64,000 nucleotides of DNA, taken from NCBI GenBank assembly GCA_012064415.1, contig SSNU01000323.1, positions 1 through 64,000 on the forward strand, read 5' to 3'. Below the pieces are notes generated by a model. The model saw only the letters and a list, made by a program, of their open reading frames with translations, was not told the origin of the DNA and searched no databases. Numbering within the stretch: the stretch's first letter is position 1; each line of letters opens with the position of its first letter. The position numbers and the translations under genes were made by a program. Positions 1-10,300 of the stretch are shown here, one piece after another. Origin of the DNA: Gyrodactylus bullatarudis (lineage: Eukaryota; Platyhelminthes; Monogenea; Gyrodactylidea; Gyrodactylidae).

Positions 1-863
1 TTTATTTATTGCCAACTTATCCAGATAACATTGAATTTATTTTGTATATCCCTGTACAGAACCTATCTATTTTTATTTATTTTGTATATAATTATTTTTA
101 AATAAATATTGTCTAACAAAAAAAAAGGTGATGTGAGGTTTTAATAAAGTTCAAACTGATCATGATCCCCAAGCTAGTGCAGGCAGCACGCCAACCCAAT
201 GCAATTCAGCAAATTGACTATTCAAAATCTCTTCTCTACCCCCACCTTCATTAATCTTATCTTTTTGATCGAATATTTATTTGAAAATATCATGGAATTT
301 CAGTATCTGACTTTTCGACCAACTCAAGTAAAGGGAATAGTGAAGTTTGACAGTTATGAGCCTACAATGCCGATTGTCCAAGGATGTGGTCGAACTTTTA
401 TTTCAACCTGCTATAAACATCTATTCTGTTAATTTTTATTTTTATAAAAATGATTAATTTTGATTTAATAAAATGTATAATTTCAAAGAAAAAAAAGCAG
501 AATCCGGTTCGACGACCACCAGGATGATACAAATTTTTACAGCAATCTTTCTTTTCGGATGGGAATTATTCTGATTTAATGCTTATTAAATTAAAATCTC
601 TTCACTACAAATCCTGATCATTTTCTGATAATTTTTATGCGTTTTAAAGAATTTTTGGAAAATGAGATACATGAGTATCAGAACAATAAAAGTTTATTTT
701 TCCAACAAAAAAAGCCGTTGTTACTCAATAAAGTTACTTTTTGTCTTAATTTGCCATGTTAGTCGAGTAGCAGGTAAACATCTGGACTTTATGATAAAGG
801 GAAGGAATTCATGTTTATTTAATTTACAAATTTCACATGATACATTATAATCGAGGGAACATT

Positions 864-884
864 CACACACACACACACGCGCGC
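864..884. repeat. CA/CG dinucleotide microsatellite
   Basis: An alternating CA run turns into CG. It is a simple repeat with no sign of function. Confidence 0.85.
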
Positions 885-1563
885 ATATGTACACAAGAAA
901 TGAGTATAGGGGTCCATTAATTTATATTCCAGTTTTTCTCCTCGAAATTCCCCCAATTCCATATGTATTATTTATACATTATTATTGATAATTACACTTG
1001 TATAAATCATACACTGTTTTCCCCCTACCGAAGGTCATAGGTCACTTGGTTTTTTTTCAGTGGAAAAATCCTATAAACACTGAATTCCAATCATCATGTT
1101 TTCTCAAATTATGAATACATGTGAAATTTTCTTATTAGTTTTGAAATTAATAAAAAATATATAAACATTTCATAATTAAAAGACCAAAATATATGCATTT
1201 ATCGGTTAGAATCTATTGAATGATATATATGAACCCAATTGACAGGGAGATGAAACGACTGCTTACACTATTAAAAAATTCTCCTTATCCAGTGAAGACT
1301 AAAAAGCTTACAAATCACAGCTATTTGACTACACTTTTCTCCTCTTGACTAATTTAAATAATTCCCAATGTCTATCTATTGAACGTATCCAATATAGATT
1401 TCTTCATTCAATTTTTCCCCATTTAGACTCTTAAAATGCACTCATCTCTGTCTCAGGGCTTCATCCTCTCTGGGTAACCAGATATGCATTTTTAGTTAAA
1501 ACATTTTCTGAATCATATGTGTCACCTAAGCCTGATTGCACAAAATCTCTTCTTTACTCTCAT

Positions 1564-1735
1564 CTTCTGGTTGGCTGAATAAGTCCTCTGATAATGAGAC
1601 CTTTTATGTTCAATGAAGTTTAAAACTGAACGTTTAAACTGAAGAATCAACTGATTTCTGTTCCTAATTCCTCTTTAAAATTGCTGTGATATTAAAAGTG
1701 ATTGTGGAACCGGATTCTTCTGAGGTGTGTTGTGT
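1564..1735 (+). repeat. 172-bp inverted repeat, copy A
   Basis: This 172-bp segment recurs in reverse complement at 7561-7732. Both copies are exactly 172 bp and differ by about one base in my reading. The match stops sharply at both ends and the flanks are unrelated. I see no terminal inverted repeats, tail or reading frame, so it may be a short non-autonomous mobile element. Its near identity suggests recent movement or gene conversion. Confidence 0.8.
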
Positions 1736-2516
1736 ATCTTTAATCTCAATAATTTCCTAGCAACTTCTTCTCCGATCCAGCATGATTATAACTTTAGACA
1801 TCAATCCTATAGAAAATCTTTTCTACTCTCATCTTATGAATTAATCAATGATAAGTATAAAATTTACGACTGTGATAATCTTAAATGTATAAAATCTATA
1901 ATGCAACATATTCGTAAGAAGTTAGATTATACTCATTTTCTCCTTTATCTAGATCTTCACTAGAAACCAGAATGTTTATTGAATTACTTATTAGATTTAT
2001 GTAATATTTTGTTCTAAAAACATCTTGATGATTTTTAACCAATTTTTATGTACTCATTATAATTCATTTTAAATACAGATTTATTTTCTAACAAAAAAAG
2101 TTTAATTTCAAAGAAAATATCATGAAATTCAAAAAAAATCTGGTTGCTGAAAAAGTGGATGAGTCAAAAAGTGAGAATTCAGATAAATTTTTTTCCAAAA
2201 GTTCAGTTAGCTCTTTTCTCCCCTCAATTTAAGCATATAACACATTTCATTAGTTGATAATAGTAAACTCAATAGTAACCTAAAGTGGCTATACCCTCAT
2301 ATTTAGGTCTTCTTGTCCCAACTCAAGGACGTGTAATTAGCACCATTAATTAATTCTTTGGTCCTTTAAAAAAATTAATCACAGCACATGGGTAAAAAGA
2401 AATATAGATAATACCCCATATGAGAATGGACACCCTCTCCACCTCCCTCAACGGTTTAATTCCCAGTATTTCTTATTAAGGTGATGATGGCAGTATTGAG
2501 TAAGAAAACGTCTCAG

Positions 2517-2593
2517 CCAATCATAGGACAGTAATCATGATTAGCCAATGGTAACAGAGATAGGTTGCGTAACTGTTAAAGTCATGTATAAAT
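2517..2593 (+). promoter_or_regulatory. Putative promoter of the homeobox gene (two CCAAT boxes, TATA box)
   Basis: CCAAT pentamers lie at 2517-2521 and 2545-2549, both preceded by AG, and a TATAAAT box lies at 2587-2593. A start about 30 bp past the TATA box would fall near 2620. That leaves almost no 5' UTR and would favour the ATG at 2624 over 2612. This is motif evidence only. Confidence 0.5.
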
Positions 2594-2611
2594 TTGACAT
2601 GTGATGATCAG

Positions 2612-3308
2612 ATGAAATCAACAATGTTTCCCAATAGTTACTTCTCACCACAAGTAAATCAGAACAATAATCAACCTGAGGATTATGATGAAAATTGTAA
2701 GTTTATCTTGTTATTTTATTTGAATTCTTAATAAATGTAATCATAAATTTGTTGTAAATTTAGTTAATTCAGCCTATCAATTATCCTATGTATGGTATAC
2801 TCTCTTTCAAATGCAACTACAAAACAGAATGAACAGCTTTTGTGACACTTCCTTTCATATCCCTACCCCTTCAATCTCAGATATTCAAAGACAGCCCTTG
2901 GAATTAGTTACGTGTAATAAAGGCCAGGAAAATAATCAGTCTACCAGACAAGAAATCGACTATCACGATAGAGGAATACCATTTATTCACAATAAATCAC
3001 CAAATTCAGAAGATGATAGATCGCAAAACATGTCAGTTAAAAGTGATGAATTGACTAGTCTTAATAATTCAGATGAAAGTATGACCAATAACAGTAATAG
3101 TAATCCTCAGTGTCCTAAACGTAGATACAGATCTTCAAGGACGTATTTTGGAGCAAGACAGGTAGAAATTTTAGAAAAGCATTATAGAAAATCTCCATAC
3201 CTTGACAGTCGAGACCGAGAAATTCTTGCCAGACTTACAAATTTGCCAGAAAATAAAATCAGAACCTGGTTTCAGAATAAACGCGCAAGAGAGCGCAAAT
3301 CAAAATAG
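2612..3308 (+). CDS. Homeodomain transcription factor with C-terminal homeobox
   Basis: A DNA-binding nuclear regulator by family. Exons are 2612-2696 and about 2773-3308, joined in frame across a 76-bp intron with a GTAAGT donor; an in-frame alternative acceptor sits 9 bp upstream. The product is 206 aa. The first ~145 residues are Ser/Asn/Gln-rich and unconserved to my eye. The homeodomain is the last 60 residues and ends exactly at the stop. It shows F8, L16, Y25, W48, F49, Q50, N51, K52 and R53, with recognition helix KIRTWFQNKRARERK. The Q50 and overall pattern resemble divergent paired-like or other fast-evolving homeodomains, but I cannot assign a class. There is no octapeptide or other domain. 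The start could be 2612 or 2624, in the same frame. Its 3' end converges with the minus-strand gene ending at 3357, 48 bp away. Confidence 0.9.
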
Positions 3309-3356
3309 CTATTTATAATTTTTTACTTGATAAATATATTTTTTTATTTTAAACAT

Positions 3357-3583
3357 TCAAATATTGAATCCATGATCTCTAAATATTCCAGTTTTTGAAA
3401 GGTGCTTGAATGAGTTCATATATGTATGATTACCTCTGTAAATTTTGTTGATTTTGTGTAGTGAACTTTTGCCGTGGTAGCGCAATTCGGAGGAATGCTT
3501 CCATAATCAGAATATGATGTTGTATAGATGAGACTCATTTTATTTACAGGTTGATCATTTTTAATATCAATATTTTTATTCAT
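3357..3583 (-). CDS. PIERCE1: PIERCE1/2-like ciliary microtubule inner protein
   Basis: Two exons, 3583-3434 and 3404-3357, are separated by a 29-bp GT-AG intron and give a 65-aa protein. The core (YTTSYSDYGSIPP, then KVHYTKSTKF, then GIFRDHGFNI) matches the spacing of vertebrate PIERCE1 (C9orf116): YRTS..YGS..P, KVFYP.S.KFS and GMFQ..TFN. In vertebrates PIERCE1 and PIERCE2 are small microtubule inner proteins that help attach outer dynein arms to ciliary doublets. The human protein is roughly twice as long; this one stops after the FN motif and has a short N-terminus. Upstream in-frame ATGs exist, but the extra residues do not resemble the family. The gene starts 107 bp from the divergently transcribed p24-like gene, so they may share a promoter. 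A minus-strand AATAAA lies just past the stop (about 3350-3342). Assignment rests on motif recall, not alignment. Confidence 0.7.
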
Positions 3584-3690
3584 TTGAATATATATTGAAA
3601 ATATCCATGGTTTCATACAAACAAATGAATATGTTCGTATATTTGTTTTCTTAAATCCGCAGAGGACAATTAAATTCAAAGATAAATAAT

Positions 3691-4397
3691 ATGTTTGTAA
3701 AATTTTTTTTAGGTCTAGTTATAATAAAAGCTATCGATGGACTTATTCTGGATGACGGCTTCAACAGTATGAGATGTTTCCTTTTTGACGATAGAAGTGT
3801 ACATCAAATCGTAAGATTTTTATATCTAATGTTACTTATTAAGACATTTTCCTACAAGTTGATTCAAAATTCCACCTTCACTGTAGACTTGCATAGTCCC
3901 ATTTTTGTCTATGGTAAAATCCAATACCCACGGCACTTCAAGGAGTTCAATGTAAGCTTTTTTAGATTATTTTAGAAAAGACATTTTGAATCTTCGGAAA
4001 CATTCCAATTTCAAGCACCCGAGACTACTTTTTGCTTAAAGATTTGGCACAATTCTGGTCTTGAGCAAAAGTATGTTAGGGCGATCCTTGATTTCGATTT
4101 CACTTATACTTTTAAAAATTCAAACCTAGATAAAAACGTCACCGCTGTAGATTATTTTGAGCACATGAAAAATAAAGTTGCCAGGATCAAACTCTTAAAT
4201 GAGGAAAGGAAGGTAACTCATTCTGGGTTTTATTATTACAATTTCAGGGCATTCTCAATGTCATTCGTGAAATTAATTTTGATACAGATTTCTGGATTAA
4301 TGTACTTATATTCATTCAACTATCAATACTGACAGTCTCGGGTGTAGTCAATAATTATGTATTACGTAAGGAATTGATTTCTAAAAAATTTGCCTGA
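3691..4397 (+). CDS. p24/TMED (emp24/GOLD) family cargo receptor-like protein
   Basis: p24 proteins cycle between ER and Golgi in COPI/COPII vesicles. Four exons, 3691-3810, 3859-3951, 3976-4212 and 4248-4397, stay in frame and give 199 aa, the usual p24 size. Residues 1-17 form a signal peptide. Residues ~29-110 look like a GOLD domain: an early CF pair, FTVDLHSPIFVYGKI, then FQFQAPETTFCLKIWHNS, corresponding to the family's FxFxA..GxYxxCFxN. A helical stretch follows, then a transmembrane segment starting FWINVLIFIQLSILTVSG, and a cytoplasmic tail ending KKFA, a canonical KKxx ER-retrieval signal. The three introns are only 48, 24 and 35 bp. The 48-bp intron could be retained without a frameshift; the 24-bp one contains an in-frame stop at its end, so it must be removed for a full protein. 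The sequence is divergent and I cannot pick a subfamily. Confidence 0.65.
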
Positions 4398-4474
4398 TGG
4401 CATTCAACTCAATAATAATGGAGGGAGTTATAGTTGAATAATCTGTAAATTTCATCATCATTTAATACAATAGC

Positions 4475-4529
4475 AATAAAATCAAGAAGAATGTTTTGTA
4501 TTAACATTAATAAAGTTCTCTTATTTATT
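4475..4529. terminator. Convergent polyadenylation signals
   Basis: Plus-strand AATAAA hexamers at 4475-4480 and 4509-4514 would serve the p24-like gene. A minus-strand AATAAA at 4529-4524 would serve the zinc-finger gene that stops at 4569. Only 171 bp separate the two stop codons, so the transcripts probably end close together or overlap. Confidence 0.55.
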
Positions 4530-4568
4530 TATTATCACTGAAAAAAAAATATTTAAATGATGAAAATT

Positions 4569-5459
4569 TTATGCGGATTCATCTGTTTTCATGAACCCAG
4601 AGGAAGGTAGAATCTCTCTGTTTTCTAGAGAGGTGTCGAGACTTGTCGTATTCGTGGCACTTGATTCGGCAACCGAACCGCTTGTATCTTCCTTGATCTT
4701 TCTCCTGCGTATCGTTTTTTTGTGCATTTTGAGATGAACACTTCCTGTGAGTACCAAATGCTTTTTGTCTTCTATCTGGTAAATCAAGAATGATTCGTAG
4801 AACTTAAGGGATCTGACACGAAGACACAACTGATGTTTACAAATATCTGGATTCTCTTTCAAAGTTGAAGGATTGAAGATGGGTACGGCTGAATAAAACT
4901 CTTTCATTCTTGGAACAGTATTTTCGAGCTAAAATTATATAAATAATTACCAAGTTGATTAAATTAATTTTGAATATTTTTTTACCTGAAAAGCGTCGGT
5001 GAGTTCATTTTCTCTCTTGACAATCTCTAGAGCAAAGTATTCAACATCTTCTTCAGACTTGAATTCATCGGCGTAACAGCGTTTAATTTCATTGAAGAAT
5101 GAACCCTTGGATATCAAACTGGCAGGCATTTGTTCCAATTTTTGTTTAATAACAATTGACTTGAGTTTGTTCTTGTGTTTACGTCCTTGAACGTGAAGAT
5201 TATACTGGTTGGCAGAACCACAGTCCAAATGACAGACAAAACAAAAGAATTCTAGACCCTGTTGATTGTTTGTATCGACAACTTGTTGTAGTGGCTTTGA
5301 ATTTTCTTTGCGCAAATTCTCCAACTTTTTGAGATGTTTGCTTCCATTAAGGTGAGAGTCAAGATGGGCCTGAGAGGTGGCGTCAATCCCACAAGTTTCA
5401 CATGTGAATTTAGCTACAGATTTGACATTAGAACTTTTAGATATATTATCAGCACCCAT
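4569..5459 (-). CDS. Double U1-type C2H2 zinc-finger protein
   Basis: Exons 5459-4986 and 4928-4569 join in frame across a 57-bp intron to give 277 aa. Residues ~19-42 (CETCGIDATSQAHLDSHLNGSKH) and ~72-95 (CFVCHLDCGSANQYNLHVQGRKH) are two zinc fingers with C-x2-C spacing, a long linker to the first His and H-x5-H spacing. This is the U1/matrin (zf-met) type found in dsRNA-binding proteins such as ZNF346 (JAZ) and ZFR. The remainder has no domain I recognise; residues ~220-245 are lysine/arginine-rich (KMHKKTIRRRKIK), a possible nuclear localisation signal. A role in RNA binding is inferred from finger type only. The start is the first ATG after upstream in-frame sequence, and an acceptor-like CTAG lies about 40 bp upstream. 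The gene follows the minus-strand gene at 6030-5674 by 214 bp. Confidence 0.75.
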
Positions 5460-5673
5460 GTTAAGAAAATTATTGTCAGACGAGATTATGACCTAGTATT
5501 GATATTACAAAACATAATTTAAATGCGCAAAAAGTGTTTTGTACTCAAAATATTGCAGTGAATCTCGTTTATAGATTTTATGAAAAACAACCAGTTGAAA
5601 AGAACCAGGTAAATTGAAATTTATGCTATAGAAGGAAATATTTTATTGAGAAAACTCTTGAATCTCGAATAGA

Positions 5674-6030
5674 TTACTTACGTTGAAGTTTTTTAGGTTT
5701 GGGTTCATTAAAAGGACCAGTTCTTTTCATGTGAAGCTGATCAAAAGCTGAATTTTCAGGAATTGGGTATCCATACGCATCACATGAGACTGGAGCTGGT
5801 CTTTTACGAATGTTCATAGCATCTTGATGCATAGGTGAGCGGACCAGTTGCGGAACTGTTGGAGAATAATACCCATAAGCTCCAACAGGACGCAACGGTC
5901 GTCGGACAGAAATCATATTAATTGAATATGGTGGTCTGTATGTTGAAATTATTATTAGTGTTTTTGAAAATAGTTAGACAAATGATTCATAAGGTCAATT
6001 GTAATAAACTCACGTATAAGATGGCAGCAT
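5674..6030 (-). CDS. Small uncharacterised Pro/Tyr/Arg-rich protein, or 5' part of the zinc-finger gene
   Basis: An ATG at 6030-6028 opens a 17-nt exon (6030-6014) that joins exon 5935 onward across a 78-bp intron. The read-through product is about 93 aa, rich in Pro, Tyr and Arg (VGAYGYYSPTVPQL, KRPAPVSCDAYGYPIP), with a basic C-terminus (EPKPKKLQ) and no family I recognise. Just before the stop the frame runs into GTAAGT (donor about 5683), so the last residues may be intron read-through. The transcript may therefore continue into the downstream zinc-finger gene or another exon. I found no acceptor of the right phase before the zinc-finger ATG. A minus-strand AATAAA near 5650 would also allow it to end here. 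A tandem, trans-spliced pair is another possibility. Confidence 0.5.
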
Positions 6031-7007
6031 TTTTTTGAAAATTTGCCTCCAAGAGTGGAATATAAACAAGAATCATTACAAGTTTTGATAAAATCACTGT
6101 TGATTAATGCAGCATAGTTTTTATAATCTTTTAAGTAGACTCTTTTCGCAAATTACAGTTTTTTGGTGGTTTTATGTATTTTAAGTACGTTTTAAATTAA
6201 CATCGCTAAATATTAGGTTAATTCCTTTTACTAAAAAGTTTTTAGTGAAATCTTTTTCCTGAGCTTGAATGGATTATTGAAATTTTCAAATTGAGTAAAA
6301 ATTGATTGCATAATAAATTGTTTTATTAATTTTTAAATCATATCACAAGAAAATTTTTAGGTAATGTTTTTTTCAAAGGCTTAGAAAAAATATTATTTTT
6401 TAATAACAAGTTTTTCTTCTGTTATTCAACTCAGTTTTTTATGATTTCCTCTGTCTGTTATGAATGCACCATCAACAGACTTGTCCAATTTTTTTCATGT
6501 AGTATTTTACTGTCAATTTCTACGATCGTATTAAAATTAAAAATATGATTCCATGATTATGCTAGAATTTTCATGTGTCGTTCATGTATTACTATGATGA
6601 TTCAACATTGTTGAACGACTAAAGGATATTGCTCGTGTAGTTTTTTATTTTATATTTAATCCATTTATAAAATAAATTGAAAATAATTATAACAAGTTAC
6701 TTAAAAGTAACTACACGAATGATTTTTTCTTAACAATATTAATTAAGCAATTGTATTTTTTAACAAGTTCAGGACATAATCCCAAAAAAAGAAACAATTC
6801 ACGTTAAATAATACATTGTATAGATAATATATATATATGTATATCAGGTATGAATATTTAAAGTTATTTTCTTAACATAGGAATAATGTACTTTTAAGAG
6901 GGGCCAATTAATGAGTATATAAGTGTATATTCTGAAACAAGAGATCCGCGGGAAGTAAATAAACGAAATGAAGATAAAGATATTTCGCAATACAAGTTTC
7001 ATTCTTC
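6031..7007. other. Intergenic region
   Basis: AT-rich DNA between the 5' end of the minus-strand small gene and the 3' end of the BEN-domain gene. It has a short AT dinucleotide run near 6826-6840. I see no gene. Confidence 0.5.
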
Positions 7008-7372
7008 TCATGCCGTCGAATCTTGTTTAGTTTGCTGGACTAGAGATGTCTGATAAGTATCATCCACTGATGACAATAGTAGCATTTCATTGTTTGTCAC
7101 ATCAGTAGTTGTTGTTAGGGGATTGGGTGAATTCTCTGTAGAATTGTTCATCTTTCCCAGCATAACATCGTGTGTATTATGCTTGTGGAGATGCATTTGA
7201 CCATGTAGCAGGATTTGTTGTTGCTGGGTACTGCTAGGACTGGAAGAATTTTGAGAAGTATTATTATTGTTTGTGTTTCCCGGGTTCATGGAGTACAATT
7301 GGTTTTGGTGATGTTGAAGGTAGGCCTGATTCATGGAACTAATGGGAGAATGACTCGGAGCATATTGATCCA
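7008..7372 (-). CDS. Alternative last exon (tail B) of the BEN-domain gene
   Basis: The acceptor (TTTTCTAG) precedes 7372. Splicing from 8830 recreates an ATG codon at the junction, then runs 120 codons to a stop. The tail shares short motifs with tail A: xQYA, NQAYxxxHQ and PGxTNNN. Alternatively both could be used in series through a weak GTACCA donor inside exon 8458-8085, but that is less likely. Confidence 0.6.
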
Positions 7373-10300
7373 CTAGAAAAGGATGAAGATTATATTAAAA
7401 CTGCAAATCAAGAAAAGTTGATAATCGAATGGGAACCCAACCTCTCAAAAAACCAAGGGGTCTAATGAAGAAGATGTAGCGGGCAGTTACAACTTGATCC
7501 CTTTCTCAAAAATAGATAACGAGCCTCGTAAAACCCTACCCCCTGAGGAACGCTTTAGGAACACAACACACCTCAGAAGAATCCGGTTCCACAATCACTT
7601 TTAATATCACAGCAATTCTAAAGAGGAATTAGGAACAGAAATCAGTTGATTCTTCAGTTTAAACGTTCAGTTTTAAACTTCATTGAACATAAAAGGTCTC
7701 ATTATCAGAGGACTTATTCAGCCAACCAGAAGATTTCTTTAGTGTTTCATTATTTTATGTATAAATATCAAGCTGGTGTAAGAACCGGTGAAATAGAAGC
7801 TTTATTACTCAATATTCACCTTTCTCTTCAAATCTAATCTCCTAAATCTAAAAACGACAACTTTACGACAAAAAAGTAGAAATTTTTTTCCAAAGTCTCT
7901 TCCAGACGTTTTGGTACTGAGGTAGTCAAATTACCTTTTTCAGTATATGCGATGGGCGTAAACTCTCTTTTAATTTTATCTATAAAATCCTTAGCAAGGG
8001 CCTTTGGAAAAAGGTTGGTTATTTGATCTACTTTTACTAATTTCTATTGAAAAAACGATACATTCAACGTGTCTAACATGATAACTAACAATTTTGATTT
8101 TGAAAGATGAGTGAGTTGTAATCGTTGGAGTGGAGTATCATGGTACCGGTGCCTTGGTGATTCAGGGAATAGGCTTGGTTCGAGTTAGGACTAATGAGAT
8201 TGTTGTTTGTATCGCCCGGTGCCATTGCAGATTGATCTGTTAGAGCATACTGGTGCATGACAGAAGTGGGCGATCCTGATGAATGGTGTAGGCTGTTTGA
8301 GGGTGCAGTCTGATGATTGGATGTGGAATTATTAGTGTTGTTGTGTTTGGTAGCTAACCTCTTGCTACCTCCATTATTAGACGAAGCATTTGATTGGCGT
8401 TTTTGGCCAATGCCACCATTGGAACTGTTCCCTTGACCATTCTGTGAGTTTACGCCATCTAGTTGAAATTAACAAGATTCTAAGTTTGGTATATCTCTTA
8501 TTGATTGATATTGAAATTAAAAAAACTATGGGACTTAAATGATGCTTTTCACTGATGCCAACTCGATATCTCTCATGGTTTGGAAGATAACTATAGTTCT
8601 AGAGCCAGAAAATGCAGATTTCAATCTCTGTTATCTTTAAATGATAAGTCCGCTTTCAGATTCGGAATCAGCATAGGTACACAGTATTTTAGTAAAGGAT
8701 TTAATTTCGATTATGAAAAAAATGAGACATGAAAGGTCAAATTTCTACTCAAGGTAAAATACATATCCCCTCTCAGCCCCTTTTAGGTTGGAATCTGATT
8801 TTTAAATAAAAATTTTTATTTACTCTTACTCGAGGGCAGCCTTCCAAACCTGCGTTCATCCTTACACTTTTGAGCCATTCTAGCTCTGACTGCAGCGGCT
8901 GGCCGATTAAATCTCCGACGTATTTTTGCTAGAAGAGAAAAATAATAAATTTCTGCTAGCCAATCATAATATGAATAAAATTATCTGTATCCACGCATTC
9001 TACACTGGGGAGGGTAGTATCATTTCCAAAAATAAATTCTACTACATCTGGACTATTTGTAGAATTTGTATATTCATTCTATCTATCTATTGATATGTTT
9101 GAATGAATTTTGTTTTTTTTCATTATAGTTGAGCATACATTGCTATGATGTGTTACGTGATTCTATTCTCTTTGAACGATACAAATAAATTTATATTCAT
9201 TACACATAAAATAACTATTTGCAAGTTTCAAATATTATTCTAATCTCAAATCCAAAATAGTAAAAGATTTAGCGATTCGTTTACGAGATACTCGAAAAAG
9301 AAAGAATTTCGAATTGATTCTCTTCTCTATAGCATAGAGAATTGTATTAAAGTTACACGTTTGAAACACACCATCTGATTCAGGATAGAATTTTCTACAA
9401 ATTACAATTCGGAATTATTCTTCCATCTTTCAAAACTATTCCGATATTTGAGTTCAAAGTTAAGAATTTGGAAAAAAAAATAAAAATCTTCTTTGAGACT
9501 GATTTTCTACCGGATAATCCCATGTTAAAGGTGTGACAAATAGCTCAATTGATGCGGAATCTCTCAAACTATCGATATAGCAAGAGTCTTACGATGAAAT
9601 AATTTCCCTTCAAAAATTTCTCAATGGAAAACTAGCTTTCTATACATTGAATCGTGATAATTTGTAAAATATTCATTCACAATAGAATTCATTCTAGACT
9701 GCTCTGTTCACAGAATAAAATCAAATTTGGATTATTTCATTGAAAAAATACATAGTTCAAAATACAAATCTAATTTTTTTTAAATTCAATCTGATCCAAT
9801 TTTATTGGGGGTAATAAAATAATCATAATAATGACTCACTGACAACATAAGCAACCAGGTTGGTGGGAAGACGCTCCCTCTGAGCACCCCCACGTCCGAG
9901 GACAGTTGAGTTGGCCATTTGCTCTCGAGAGAAGAGGCAAGCCATTAAGGCACATGTTGCACGAGTCCATTCATTGGTCTCTACATAATATTTCCAATGG
10001 CGACTTTTGATTACCTCCGGATTATTGGCTAGCTAGATAATAATAAATGAAGATTTCATCAACATCTATCATGTATCAATTAGATATTTGACCAAACAAC
10101 CTAGATGTGCTGAATTAATTAATCTCAAGATTTTTTAACTCACATATTCTCAAACTTCATTGGGAAGAAGAAGAATTATTTATTTACATTTAAAATTTTC
10201 ATTTGAAAAGTTGACGTCAACAATTAAACGAGGACAAATGGAATCCTTTCGTCATTATCAGGCCATTCGTCACTTTCTTTCTCTCTCTCTCTCTTTCTCT

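Larger units (their letters stand above)
1..2500. other. Gene-poor 5' stretch
   Basis: I see no convincing gene in this stretch. Short open frames such as 199-432 and 1727-1963 show no recognisable motif, no splice context and ordinary AT-rich composition. The stretch holds the 172-bp inverted-repeat arm at 1564-1735 and a CA/CG microsatellite. Poly-A-like runs after AATAAA-type hexamers near 105-130 and 470-500 could be old retrotransposed 3' ends, but nothing identifiable precedes them. Confidence 0.5.

Noticed and set aside
199..432. 77-codon plus-strand frame
   Set aside because: No motif, no splice or promoter context; chance frame in AT-rich DNA.
3697..3712. A 16-bp GT-AG interval (GTAAAATTTTTTTTAG) inside the p24-like signal peptide
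   Set aside because: Removing it would shift the frame and destroy a good signal peptide; reading through it is consistent with the protein family.
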